Shown here piece by piece: positions 24,686-37,152 of a stretch of 64,000 nucleotides of DNA (its first letter is position 1; the number at the start of each line of letters is the position of its first letter). A program made the position numbers and the translations under genes. The stretch is from Certhia americana (lineage: Eukaryota; Chordata; Aves; Passeriformes; Certhiidae), in assembly GCA_018697195.1 (NCBI GenBank), contig CM031857.1, forward strand, positions 98,890,256-98,954,255, in the 5' to 3' direction. A model generated the notes under the pieces. The model ran no database searches and was not told the DNA's origin. It worked only from the letters and a program-made list of their open reading frames with translations.

Positions 24686-27600
24686 TTCCAGGAGCTTACA
24701 CTTTCAAGAAACCAGAAGGAAAACAGAGTTGGGATGTTTCCTTTTGACAGACTGTGTTTCACATTTTGGGCAATAATCTTGGCACCCCTCTAATTCTTTC
24801 AGCCAAAATGGTCAGCCCAGCATGCCAAAAATCACACTTAAAATTCAAGCAGCTGAAACTGTGTCTTGCTTTTCTCAGCTTCTACACCAAGAGCTAGACT
24901 GCTATTAGTGCAACAAGAGATGAAGACACCAATATTTACAGCTTATATCATGTAATGAATGAGAAGCTTATACTAAGAGAAAGACACAAGTGACCAAATT
25001 CGTATGTGTAATGTATGTGATGTTTATCCTTCATAAAGGCTGTTACAGAAATTTAGGCTGTTTTTTAATGTTTTTTCCAAGTGTGAGAAATTTGCAGCCA
25101 GCCATTAATGAAACCCCTGCCAAAAAGGATGAACACTTACCTGTTGATTGAGAAAATGATGCTCATCAAAAGAGTTGAAACTCTTCTCAGGTTACCTGTA
25201 CACACAGGCACACTGAGCTGTCAGCTGTATGGGGAAATAATTCTAAAAGAATAAGAGCCCTTGACAACATCAGCAATGCATAAAAGTAAGCAGTTTTTCT
25301 TTTGGTAGGAAACAGATCATTGCTTCATTTCTATGTTACATTTATATCACACCAATTCTGAATGGTTTTATTTTTCTCATTTCTTTTAAGAATGCTTTTA
25401 GTAGAAAAGACCTATTACACTTTTCTCCTGTCTTCAAAGCATCTTCAACCAATCACAAACTCTTCTCCTGAAAATAAGGCTGATTTGCATGTAACAAATG
25501 AGGATATCAGTTTCTGAAATCAAGACTGATTGGATGACAACTTGTGACTTCAGGGTATAATTCCTCCTGAAGGAGCTGGGAAAAGCTCATGAGAAACCAG
25601 CATGTGAAGAACTCCCTTTGGCCAGGACTATTCCAACAGCTGGCATAACTGAAAGCAAAGGTGCAACCTTCTAGAGAAGGAAGATAAGTCTGCAGCACCA
25701 CAGCTACATTCCAGTCAAGAAACATTGTATCTTTGGGGGAAAAAAGTGTACCCTTCCCATGACTGAGGACTGCAGCATAATATGTACGTGCAAGAAAGGT
25801 GAATGTTACAAGATGACTGAAGTGACATTTTTGAGTTGCTGCTGAATTTCCTCCATGATCACATGCTTTTATGTGAGATATATATCAGAAATGTAAAATG
25901 ATATGGGAGATAAAAGAACTGCAACACAGAATTTTCAGGTTCTGCTGAATTTCCAGCAAAATGAGACATCTGGGGGTAGTTGGCCAGATGACACATTTTG
26001 CTGGCCCATCCCCTGAAATGAGATTATTTGGCAGCAACTCTTAAGTCTTCAGTAGGGTATTTTCCCCCTTTCAGGAGTTAGTCCTTTCAAGAACTCCCTA
26101 GTTCCTAGGGAACAATTAATCCAGTTCTCTCTAATTCTAACCTCATAGCATATTAAGCATATTAAACCCTCTTAGAAATACTTAAAAGAACCAAAGGCAA
26201 GGTAATTTCCTTTATATACATTTCTTTTTATAAATTTATTTTACATTATATGTGAAGTAGGAAAGGAATTCAATGTTTGTCTTATATGAGGTCTCTACAA
26301 ATACTTTTTGAGACCAGAATTTCTGCTTCTGCTAGCAGAACCAGTTGGATGAAGAATCAACCACAGCAGGAACTGGAATCTATGTTGAAAAGTAAGCCCA
26401 GTCCTACCCTACCCACTCTTCCATTTTTTTTCTAAATTGAACTGCACAGGGAAAACACCATCACCACACTGGAAACATTTAAAATACGAACAGAGAAATT
26501 TATGCACGTTAATCTGCAATAGGGTTTTCCCCCCAGTGGTACAGCAACCCTCCCGTTCATTTTACACCACACCATGCATGTGTGGTATTGCCTGACACTG
26601 CTGTGAAAGTCCTGTCAACACTCCTTGTGCTTCCCCATATGTTAAAACCACTCCTGCTCTAAGTTCAATCTTCCTTAAACAATACAGCAGCTAAAAGAAA
26701 GCCTTACCATCTAAGAACTGAAGTGTTCTAAGTATGGAAGTTTGTTTATATTAAAAATAAAAGTAAATTACAAGGCGTTAAGAAGAAAATTTATTTGGTT
26801 AACAAAAGGAAACCCAAACAAAATACTGAATTTCTGACAAAATCCGCCAAAAACAAGAGTGAAGACAAATGCAGGACTGTTAATAATCCTTTTCTCTCTC
26901 CTGTCCCACTGAAGTTTTTCAGATTAATCACACCAGAAATAAGTTTTGGAAGCTGGAGGCTTTTTAATTTCAGTATTCAATTTAACTTCATCTCGTCACA
27001 TCTACAGTGAAAGAGGTGGAACTGAAATGAAAATGCTGCTTTGAAAGAACAGTAGCTACTACTGAAAGCAAAGATATTCCAAACTGCACTATAGACTTCC
27101 TTTGTTGCAACTGGCTGCTGCAGAGGGCACAGCAACTGCTGGGTATATTACAAACTACACATGCTACAGAGAAACTCTGGATACTCAGTCAGAACAAACT
27201 GAAGCTAAAATTTTAACTGTAACCTTTCTCTGTTGCCAGGAAAGCAGATGAGTATGTCACTACTAAACCAGCAGACGGTTCCTTTGCCCTGGCATGGAAA
27301 TGCTGCAACACAAACTACTGCCCTTCAGTACACAGTGATATTTATCAGCAGATCTTCACAGAGAGTTCTTTTAAATGTTTCAGGTATCATTTTCTAAGGA
27401 GCCACAGGTTTTGAGGGGCCAGTTCAGCCTCTCTTACACAAACCACCAGTGTGCCAAAACTCCACCTGGCGTGGGGCAAGCACAATTGGCCCAAAGTAAA
27501 GAGTGACGGAAGCAGAACCAAATAGATAGTGCAGATGGTTGGGCACACACAGAGGAACATCTCTGTGCAGATGGATGAGTACACATCTACTTGCTTATGT

Positions 27601-27977
27601 TTAAATTTTGTTCATGTCCTCTGCACTTGGCCACTGCAAAGCTGCACCTAAAACATACATAGCCCACAGGGCTACCTGGCTTCCACAGCTCCATAAACAT
27701 TGGTCAGATATAGTCTATCACTCTAAGAAGCCTCCTTTAAAGATTCAAGCCCATTACTACCTTTTATTAGAATGGCAGAAATCACTGTAGGCACTGGCTC
27801 CAATAGTGCTGTGTCCTCTTAAGTTTCTCTTCTGCTAAACAAATCTCTAACAGACAGGACCACATCAGGCTTCTGCCCTATCCTCCCACCCCTTCATTAA
27901 AACATTTTTCTATATAATGTTGCTTTAGAGTCAAACTCCTTCCAGACAAGTATCAGTCTGGAGGAAAAACTTCCTGC

Positions 27978-27983
27978 TTTATT
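27978..27983 (-). terminator. GEMIN8: GEMIN8 poly(A) signal AATAAA
   Basis: It reads AATAAA on the minus strand, about 560 nt past the stop codon. It is the first canonical AATAAA or ATTAAA I find downstream of the GEMIN8 stop. A U-rich gtttttcc and a GU-type cttgtctgg follow within 45 nt, which fits a cleavage site near 27955-27968. Alternative distal sites cannot be excluded. Confidence 0.6.
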
Positions 27984-28545
27984 ATAAACCTTTGAAAAAG
28001 AATTCCAATGTCTGGGCTATGGTAATTTGATAAGTTGTATCTTGGCCAGTGGGCTCCTGGTTCTTAAAAAAATCCAAGATTAGCAGACATAACACTTCAA
28101 GCTATGCTGTGTGAAACAAGATCCTAATACTACTACGTTAAATAAGACTAGAAAATGGGATCACTCAAATTCCTAAACAGGAAGAACAGACAATTCCTAA
28201 AGTCTTTTTCTTCTCTGCATTGCTTTAAGTTTTTCCAGTTAGAAAAACGGGTGTTGTTATGCTTCTTGCAATCATGGTCAAGGCAAGTGGGTATCATATG
28301 TGAGTGAATTTTAGACAGGTTTGATTCCCTGTCTCTCCTATTACTACTTGACAACTGTATGTGGGTTGAATGGACTGTGAGCATCATTGTCAGACACTGT
28401 AAAAGAAAAAAAGGCTAAAGAAATACATGCTATCCTTGCCAGACTCTCCCCCAAAGCCCAAAACTAGAATTTGCAATTTGTTCTTTCAGCAGCTGAACCT
28501 GAGGCACCTACAGCACTGTGCCACATCAGAGCACAGTCCAGGTAC

Positions 28546-28796
28546 TCACAGCTTAAGGGGAATAATGGGCCAGTATTTGGGCTGTTTTTTGTCACAGTTC
28601 CTATCAAAGATAAGCTGCATGGCAGCCTCCATTGCCTGGATTTTGGCAGCTTCAGCACCATACAGTTTCTTCATTTCTGCCATGCGCCTCTCCCCAGGTC
28701 TTTCCGTAGGAGGCTCCACAGAACGCTCCACCCTCCTGTGCAGGTCTTGATCAGCCTCCACATATGGATCCTCAGCTTCCAGCTGCTGCTGCCTCC
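28546..28796 (-). CDS. GEMIN8: GEMIN8 last coding exon (codons 157-239 and stop)
   Basis: The acceptor reads tttctttgtctag before GGAGGCAG, on the minus strand at 28797-28800. The first two bases complete the Arg codon begun in the previous exon. The exon encodes the conserved C-terminal half of Gemin8: the RRQQQLEAE continuation, the [13 protein letters not shown] motif, a helical [11 protein letters not shown] segment and the closing [13 protein letters not shown] before TGA at 28546-28548. These motifs match human Gemin8 almost residue for residue. This part of the family lies in the region that packs against its partners in the SMN complex. The Met 35 bases into the exon is internal and not a start. 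Confidence 0.96.
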
Positions 28797-29113
28797 CTAG
28801 ACAAAGAAACCATAAGAGATGTAAATTACTGGGCTATCAACCAATCGTGTTTTATTTTAACTTTTAAAAATATTATATATTCCTATTTTTGCTGGATCTA
28901 AAAGGAAGAAATCCACATATTCTAGGTTGCAGCTGCACACATTTTGCATAAAGAGAAATTCCTACTAAATATCATGATAAAGGCAGGCTCGAGTAAATGG
29001 GGAGACATGAAGGTCCTGGAACTGAATCCTAAAACTTTAGGAAACCTCTGTGTTAAGTACTACTAAGCAAAAATCCACATTGCTCCATTTCTCCCCAAAA
29101 TACACATGCCCTG

Positions 29114-29233
29114 AAAAAACCTCAAACAATAAAACAACAAAAACCCAAAACACAACCCCCATCCCCAGAAAACAGAAACAACCCAACCAAAAAATCCCAA
29201 CCCATTCCACATACCAAAAAAATCCAAACAAAA
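29114..29233. repeat. Strongly strand-asymmetric A/C-rich low-complexity tract
   Basis: About 120 bases almost wholly A and C on the plus strand, with only two G and few T. In GEMIN8 pre-mRNA it is a U/G-rich tract 320-440 nt upstream of the last exon. It causes the overlapping low-complexity frames on both strands. Confidence 0.8.
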
Positions 29234-31396
29234 AGGAGAGCTGTTTCCAAAATAATGACTTAGCAGCGGAGAAAGGAAACAATGCACAGGACAATGCAAC
29301 TTTAGCTGAATGATAGCCAAGAGAAAATGTATCAGTTACTACTCTGTGAAAATGAACAAATGGGTTTGTCATGTCTGCCATTAACTACACTCAATGAAAC
29401 ACAGCTGTAAGCATCCTGTTTAGATAAACTGTCAAAACTCAGCCATTTCTCAAGACTTGCAAAGTTCAAAGCTGGCAGCCTTACTCTATTGCTTTGAAAA
29501 CAAAACAGCACCAACATAAATGCCTGCATCAGTTCTTTTAAAAAGGATTTAAAACAATTCAAGGGGTGAAACATTTGGACCAATCTGTCAACAAAAATGC
29601 TCTGTAGTAAGCCTGATTGGAAGCAAGAACTCAATTGTGCATGTCTAAATTTACTTCCGCTTCCTGGGTACTGCTCTGATGAAACAATGTTGTGTGCGGT
29701 TAAAACATCAAAATGCTACACAAAACTCCTCTCTTATGGGGACATTTCTACAAGAGGAAGAAAATCACCCAGCAGCTGAACTCCTCAATAATAAACGACT
29801 ATCCTCACAACCATGTAACAGGCACAGTTCACTACTAATGACAGCAGTCAGGTTCTTTTAAACATCAAAAAGGACAGTGTCCGCAGGTCAGGATGCATTG
29901 GTCACACACAGGGCATGCTTCTCAGCGTTTGTGCCATGCACCTCTTCCCTCTTTCACCCTAAGGCAGAGACTTAGCTTCCACAACACACGTGACATCTGC
30001 AAACCCTAACCCAAAGTTAAATATCCTGACATTTCTGTGTCAAACATCTGCAGTGTATTTTTATACTGGAAAGTACTGTATTGAGTAGCCAACTGACTGT
30101 CAGCCTTCCTAAAGGAATTATCCCCTGTACGGCGTTCACAGAACACAGGTATTTTAAATGATATGATCAGAAACTTCAGGTTTGGGATCTGTTCGTCTGA
30201 CAGACACAGAAAGCTTTTGTCCTGTCATTTGAAAACACCATTCACAGCTTTGTGTTGGTCATTGAAGGGCTTGAGGAGTTATTAGTGATCTATTCCAGAA
30301 AGCCATTTCTGTGATTCTGCTTTAAGGGCACACCCCTGAATTAGGCTGCACTGCCAGAATTCACAAGGAAATATACATTAGAGTCCATATGTGTTTTTGG
30401 AAGAGTCAAGATTTATTTGGTGTCTGGCCATTTTAACCAGAAGGTCTGAATTAAATAAACTAACACTGCCTACAGAGGGCTTAGCATTTCGAGGACAAGG
30501 TATAGCACCCAGGCTATATACCTTGCACAGCACTGAAACCAGTTTCTTGGGACACCACGCTGCCCATAACTACGTAACATGCTTCTAAGCACAAACTTGA
30601 TGCAAATTACATTGAATAGTTTTAGACAGAAAAGAACAAACAAGAATATACTGGCAAACCAATGTCTCCCACTATAGATTACAAAGCAAAACTGGCAAGG
30701 CAATGAATTGGACCCATATTTGTTAACTCTCTTGGGACACCAGATAATTCCTTGTACTTCTGTATTGCCCATGGAAATTTTTTATAGCTGCATGCTAGAG
30801 ACAGCTGCTTCCTTGCTTGTTTGCTGTAGAATGCTGTCTGACAGCTCACTGCACACGCTGATCCGTAAGAAAAAAAAAATTTCTCTGAAGGTAGATAGTG
30901 AATTTTTCTGTTTGGAAATTAAATGGATCTCTAGCAGAAGCTTCATGATGGATAAGTGGATTACAGTTTAGCGTGCATCAATCTCCATTTCTCAACACAG
31001 AGTAGTTCATAAATCTGTAGATCCTAATTGCAACAACCAAAGTAATAATACCAATTTAAATTCCATTCTCAGAATTACCTGATGTATGTCTGGAGTGTTT
31101 TACTTTACACTAATCAGATATCCTGCCCTTAACTTTTGCTATTCCACACTGGTTTAAAAAAATCCCAGAGTGATTCTATTACAGAGTTTTAGATGCATAA
31201 ATCAGGTCTAGAGTCCAGGCAGTGGCTCAGGACAGAAATGTGCTACAGGGACCCAGAGGTTTTTGAGCCAAAGGCTGAACTGAGCACAGAACATGACAGT
31301 TGCTGCTGGTAATACCACTGCAGCTACGTGGAATATGTTGCAGTTTCAAATCAGTTATCTGTGCAGAGATACTGCTACAACAAACTCCACAGTCAT

Positions 31397-31580
31397 AGAT
31401 AGAATCACAGAATGGATTGGGGTAGAAGGGACCTTAAAGACCATCTTATTCCAATCCCCTGCCACAGGACCAAGAACTTGTTCACTAGACCAAGTTCCTC
31501 AGAGCCCCATCCAGCCTGGCCTTGAACACTGCCAGGGATGGGACACACAGAGTTCCAGTGTTTCACCACCCTGACGGTAG
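31397..31580 (-). mobile_element. CR1 LINE 3'-end fragment, minus orientation
   Basis: The plus strand shows the CR1 antisense order: 'agaatcacagaatggattgg', 'agaagggaccttaaagacca', 'ccatccagcctggccttgaa', 'cactgccagggatgggacac', 'caccaccctgacggt'. It lies in the sense direction of GEMIN8 within intron 3. About 185 bp, 5'-truncated. Confidence 0.92.
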
Positions 31581-32529
31581 GCAGCATTATTTGCTTTTGC
31601 AGACTACCACACAAAGAAGTCATGAAACTAAATGGGCATGTAAACTATGTAAACTGTTTTTCAAAAAACAGTATTTCCAGCCAAAAATAGAATAAGGAAT
31701 AGATAGCAGTGGAAGTATTGAGATGCACACTAAACTTTCTTTGGTGGGGCAAGGGCTGGGAAGTAGAAGTGCTGTAATTTCCAGCAGTCTGGGTTCTAAA
31801 CTCAGTCAGAGTTTACTTTAAGAACAATATAAAGCAGTACAACTTCAGCGAAATGTGCAGCTACCTCTTCATCAAAAGCTGAGAACTAGAATCTGACAAT
31901 GAAATACAAACAAAATTATAAACTATAACCCCAAGCCTATGGATACAACCAGAATTTCTCTGAAACAAGTAACACATACTCATCCGTAAAACAGATAGCA
32001 TGGTTTATCAAAACACCAATTCTCAGCCTGCAGCAATCAAGTCCACAGCTCACTCTCAGATCAGTTTCACAATCCAAATTCACAGGTCATTGGGCTGCCA
32101 AGTTATAAACATAAAACAAGTAATTTTTACACAGTTATAAGTAATTCCTCCTTCCACTTCACACATGCTAAAATAAACATGCTTTCTTTTACAGCATTCA
32201 GCTTCAACTACTGGCAAGCTTTGCCCAATCAAGGAACAGTTTTCTCCAAATGATTACAAGGCAGGTAGGTAGCTGCAGTGGTGGTTGGTTCCAGCACAAA
32301 GGAAAAGCATCGCTGATATTTTTCCCAGTTGGTCAGTTCCATTTCTTTTCAAAGATGCTCTTTCTCTCTCTTGAAGCTCTTTTCAAAATTAACTTATTCC
32401 TACCAAGTCCAGCTCTGCTGGGAAGTCATTGTTACCTGGCCAAAACCAGATGGGGCATCCTTTCCCCAAAACAGTAAATAGAATTATTTAACCATAAAGA
32501 AAAAAAAATCCAGATCTGTCATGCACCCA

Positions 32530-32834
32530 GTGTCCTGGATAACCCCAAAGGTTACTGTATTCTGTATCTATCTGTGCCTAAAATGGGAAGTGTCTCTTTA
32601 AGACGCTGGATCCTGCAATGGAACCGCAGGGCCAGCAGGTACCGGTTTTTTTAAAGCCGGGGTTGTGCAGGCAGAGCTCTCTCTTGCCCGTGGCTCTTGC
32701 TCTTTGCCTTTCATTCTTGCAGGCAGAGAGCTGAGGCAGCACCGGCGGAGGCTCCCCTCTGGTTTTGAGGTTTTTTTTACCAGGTAGGCAGGTGTTCAGC
32801 CATCTTCAGGAGAGCAGAGCTCCATTACATGTAA
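32530..32834. other. GC-rich patch next to the truncated LTR
   Basis: About 300 bp, more GC-rich than the surrounding intron, with two copies of GCAGGCAGAG about 50-60 bp apart and a TTTAAA within an imperfect CCGG...CCGG inverted repeat near 32642-32660. It may be the remaining part of the neighbouring LTR, another retroviral LTR, or a cryptic promoter-like sequence. I cannot name a family. Confidence 0.35.
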
Positions 32835-33178
32835 CAGTGGGTTGGGAAGACAAACTCCATCTCTCCAAATGTCCCCTCCTTCCTCCTTCTTCCCCCCACT
32901 TTATGTACTGAGCATGATGTCAGATGGTCTGGAACATCCCTTTGGTCAGCTGGGGTCACCTGTCCTGGCTGTGTCTCCTCCCAGTCTCCCATGCAGCCCC
33001 AGCTTCCTCCCCAGCATGGCAGTAGGAAAGGCAGAAAAGGCCTTGGCTTTGTGTCAGCCCTCAGAAATAACAAAAACATTTCTATATTATCAACCCTGTG
33101 TTGAGTGCAGATTTGAAACACTGCCCCATACCAGTCACTGTGAAGGAAATAACCTCTACCCCAGCCAAAACCAGCACA
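32835..33178 (-). mobile_element. Truncated ERV-type LTR, 5' part, minus orientation
   Basis: The minus strand starts TGTGCTGGTTTTGGCTGGGG, then 'agaggttatttccttcac', and continues through the blocks 'aaaggccttttctg', 'gccaggacag' and 'gatgttccagaccatctgac' that I recognise from a common neoavian LTR family. The usual 3' part with the poly(A) region is not recognisable, so the copy appears truncated. The 139- and 124-codon open frames over this stretch are LTR sequence, not genes. Confidence 0.75.
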
Positions 33179-36153
33179 TCTACCGATCTCATGCCACATT
33201 CCTGGGCCATCATTAGTAATTCTACGCCTTATGAAAGTTTTCAATTACTGTTACTCTCTTCACCACTTCTCCCACTTTTTATGGATGACTTTTAATCTGG
33301 TGTGTACTAGCTGAAAAGAAAAGTGAACAGATACAGACAACTACCTCCATGCTCAGGTAAAAAGCAAAAAACTGCCAAAAGCAGGAGACAGTAACTAGTG
33401 TATTAGCCATTCACTGCATTTGGGCCTTCATATGCATACAAATGACCTGTTACTTTCAGCAAGACTGTGACTTAAGACATAAGTTACTTTCTGCATAGGT
33501 CCTTAGAAACTCAGATGCCTTGTTTCTCTTATTTTATAAAAGGATAAATATCACACACTTTTTCTAAGTTTGATCCACTTTACATTTCTTTCTTCGTTAT
33601 ATCCTTTGAGAAGCTTAAGTAGTAATAATAAAAAAATAAATTCCTCTCTGGAATTTATCCTCTTCTTATTAAAAGAAAAAAAAAATCCAACAAAACAAAC
33701 CAAGGAAAAGGAACAACTTCAAAACCAAAACCCAAATAAATTTCCTTATTTAGAAAGAAGTCTCCATGGAGAGACTTTGTAACATTAAAAGAAGACAGAA
33801 GTAGAGAGGGTAATTATCTACGGCAGATTTTTAATGAAAGACTCATACGCAGCATTGTGTGATTTCTTGTACCATTTTTAGCTCTTAGTATTTATACATC
33901 CAACCCTCAGCTCACTGCAGCCAGTGATCATATGTCATCTGACAACATTTCTTACACAGACATTCTTCCCCACAGGTCTGTAGGTGCCCACACTCAGCAG
34001 CCTGCCATGTGCTGCCCCATACTATGGTAGGTATGGTAAGAGACCAAGGGCTTGCTCCTCCCAAGTGTTAAATCCATTACTGACTTCCAGTTGCTTTGCT
34101 TACTTAGCATATTATTTTTCAAGGAAATATTGCACTTTCTCCAGACTTGATGTGTTTTTAATTTTCCATGACTTCAGACTGACCTATGTGTTCACATATT
34201 TGTCTGCTTATTTCAAGTGATGAATTATTTTCTATTACTGCTGCGTGTGCACTTTGTGAGCTTTTTCATCTTAAATGCCACCTGAGCTGATCTTGAGCAG
34301 CCCACACTAACAGTTAAAACCACTACCCATTTCTCCTGATTAAGAACTCCTAGTTCTCTCTCTGAATGCCACTTCCCACGAGCCTATCTGCTGTGTTAAG
34401 TGTTCTGCCTACACAGGCTTCACCATGCAAAATACCAGCTTCCTCATCTTCCTAGAAAAGCTAAATACCTTCACCATAAACCTACATAAGAGGTTTTTTT
34501 TAGGTGATAGGATCAGACCGTTTTATTGTGCCCATACTTCCATGAACTGGGCGTAACATGGGGAAAATCAAAATCTTTGCCTCAAGGAATTCCTCCAAAA
34601 CAGGGATTTAAATCAGGACTTGTACACAGGATATTCAAGGAGTTTAATTTCTGCAGAGCTCTGGATTTCCACAGGGCTGGAATCTCAAGTACTACTCTTT
34701 ATCAAGTGCAAAGCTTTGCAGGACAAGTTTCCATCAGTGGGAGTGTGCAAGATACAAACAAGTGTGACTTACCCCTACATCTGTAAAGATAAAATATTCT
34801 TGGTTGCTAAAAACAGCGTGGTCTTGCTTGCTGGAAGGTTACTATGGAACACTAAGTAACTTGCTGAAATTATAGAAACATACTGAAAGAGAATGATGAT
34901 TTTATAGCAGAATGAACAGACTCATTCTAGCTGAAAGCTGGCTTGGGGAAAAAAGACTTCTTTTGAAACTTATTCTTAAATTTAAAACTCTGCTTCAAAA
35001 GATGTGACAAAGGGATTCCATGACACCAGGTAACTTTACCCTTTCCGTTTTTAACAGAAGTCTGATCTCCAAGGACAGCTAGGCCCTATCTTTCTATGCA
35101 AGCGGTCTCATCTATAGAGAAAAATCAAATGCTGTAGCTGACTGGAAAACACTAATTTGGAATAAAATTACTTTTGGTGGGAGTAATTGCCTACAATGTT
35201 AAGCTTTCAGTCACCAGTCATGACAATCATGAAAGAGAACCACCAAAAATCTTGAGGACATAAATCCTGAAATATCTACACTGACAAAGTTTCCATCTGC
35301 TAGTTGAGGAGAGAATAAGTTAAAAGAAAGGAACTACTTCACCACATATATCTACAAGCAATGCAATATTCTCAAGAAAAAGGAAAGCATTCCCTTAGAG
35401 GCTTTGAAGTAAGAGCAGATGTGATTCCTTGGCAAGCTTGTGGCAGTCTGAAACCATGGTTCAATGAACATTTTTCTTTCCTCAGCTACAAAACCAACTT
35501 ATGCAATTTCTGCTCTCCTCCCTTAGCTGCGTGCTCCAGCTCCCAGGCCCCTCATGGATGATGCTACAATAGTCTAAGGGGCAACACAAAAATCATACAA
35601 CCCCTCTGAAACAAAACCTCAACACATTATATTTAGTTCTAGTACACTTCAGTGCCCTGGAAACACCAGAGGAGGAGTGAATGTCTAAGAAGAAGAATTG
35701 CTTAGCCTGGCTTTGGCATCAAGATGTATTTACTGAAGCACAGACCAACTGAAACCTATTGCTAAGAGCAGGAAATAACCTCAGGTAAGAAAGTGCCCTC
35801 CCTCAGACACGGTTGCAACAGGCTGTCTAAACAGACAGCAAACAGATTTTGCACATCTGATGTACTCCAATACCTTCTCTTTCACTGTAATCTATTTTTT
35901 TCTACAGTTTGAAGAGGACAGCTCTTTAGAAACAGGGCAAAACTACTTACCAAGATAGCAAGTGGAGAAAAACTACCTTTGAAATAAAAATGAATAGAAA
36001 CCAAGGAAGTAAGATTAGAACTAAGGTGTTCCACTTTCAGGTTTGGTATTTAATGGTATGTGTCACTCTAAAGTTAATTAACCACATGCCTCACTGTAAA
36101 TAATCTGTAAAATTAACACTTTAAAGAATTAGTTATCTCACATTATTTTATTT

Positions 36154-36215
36154 GGGTTAAGCAACTGGCACAAAGTTATACAGCTAACTGGAGAATAAAG
36201 AAGCTGATTCCTGTT
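36154..36215 (+). mobile_element. Possible MIR SINE remnant
   Basis: The words GGTTAAGCAACTGGCAC, AAAGTTATACAGCTAACTGG and AAGCTGATTCC follow the order of the MIR core (GTTAAGTAACTTGCCCAAGG, TCACACAGCTAGTAAGTGG, AGGATTC) with many substitutions. MIR copies this old survive in bird genomes. The call comes from pattern only. Confidence 0.45.
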
Positions 36216-37108
36216 TTAGAAATAGGATTAAAAACCAAGGATTGTTGTGTGGTCTCCAAAACAAACTGCCAAGGATCCTACACAGAAACAATATAAGCCT
36301 TCATGCCCAAGTTTACACTAGCACTAGGCTACACTGGTTACTGCCCAGCTAAACATCAAATCACCTTTCCTTTATTTTCTTCTATTGACTTCCACAATGA
36401 AACCCCTAAAAAGGAGTATTTTTAGCCCAACCAGAAAATGCACTGAAACAACTAAACCCCGTGAACATGAAACAATCAGCTAGTCAGTGGAAGTTCAAGT
36501 GAAAGCCTGCTCTAGAATTTGATTGCTCTAAATGTAATTCATAATCAGGGATTTGTTGATGAAGACTAGAAAACACGGAGGTGAGCCCTGGGCAATCAGG
36601 GGTCTGTAGCACACCAGAGGCACCAAGGTGTCTGCACACTGGTGCCATCTGACAGAATTAAACTGATAGGAAGCTGCTGACTGACCACTGCTAAGAAATT
36701 AGAACAGGATCAGGCACTGGCAGCTGCCTCTAGTAAGGATCAAGTCTACTTCAGTAAGATTAAATACAGACCAGCTGACTCTGCATTCCCATCCCCCAAA
36801 ACAACTCCAATCTGTCACTGATGGCAACAATGCTGACACCAGACAAAGACAACACTGCTAGAGTAAACAGAAGGATTACTTAAATCTATATATAACTATG
36901 TCTTCACATACATTTATGGCACAGCCTGAGCAGACCGAACAAGGAAATTTTAAAAGTGCTACTTCAAAAACAAACCAGAACACTGAAGAAACATGAGTTT
37001 CACAATAATTTTTTATGTGTGCCCCGAATAGAAATTACACATGCACTTGGAAGAACATGTTTCACGAAGCAGTGAGCCGCTAGACAGCTAAATAATACTG
37101 AGTTTGGT

Positions 37109-37152
37109 GCTTTCAGGAAAAAAAGAAAGAAGCTTTCAGGAAAAAAAGAAAG
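37109..37152. repeat. 23-bp tandem duplication
   Basis: Unit GCTTTCAGGAAAAAAAGAAAGAA, then a second copy complete for its first 21 bases. A recent-looking duplication in GEMIN8 intron 3. Confidence 0.9.

Larger units (their letters stand above)
11781..27977. other. Intergenic region between GPM6B start and GEMIN8 end
   Basis: About 16 kb of AT-rich DNA between two genes that point the same way. I found no conserved coding exon, tRNA, snRNA or full-length repeat. The open frames here are short, with no recognisable family. It contains small tandem repeats (13402-13447, 15912-15949, 18373-18425), a palindrome at 24659-24685 and homopolymer tracts near 18567 and 21360. The stretch 12300-12620 is rich in AT-rich transcription-factor-like motifs and could be a conserved non-coding element, but the sequence alone cannot show this. 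Confidence 0.55.

Noticed and set aside
32825..33244. 139-codon minus frame as a gene
   Set aside because: It lies over a truncated LTR and is retroelement non-coding sequence.
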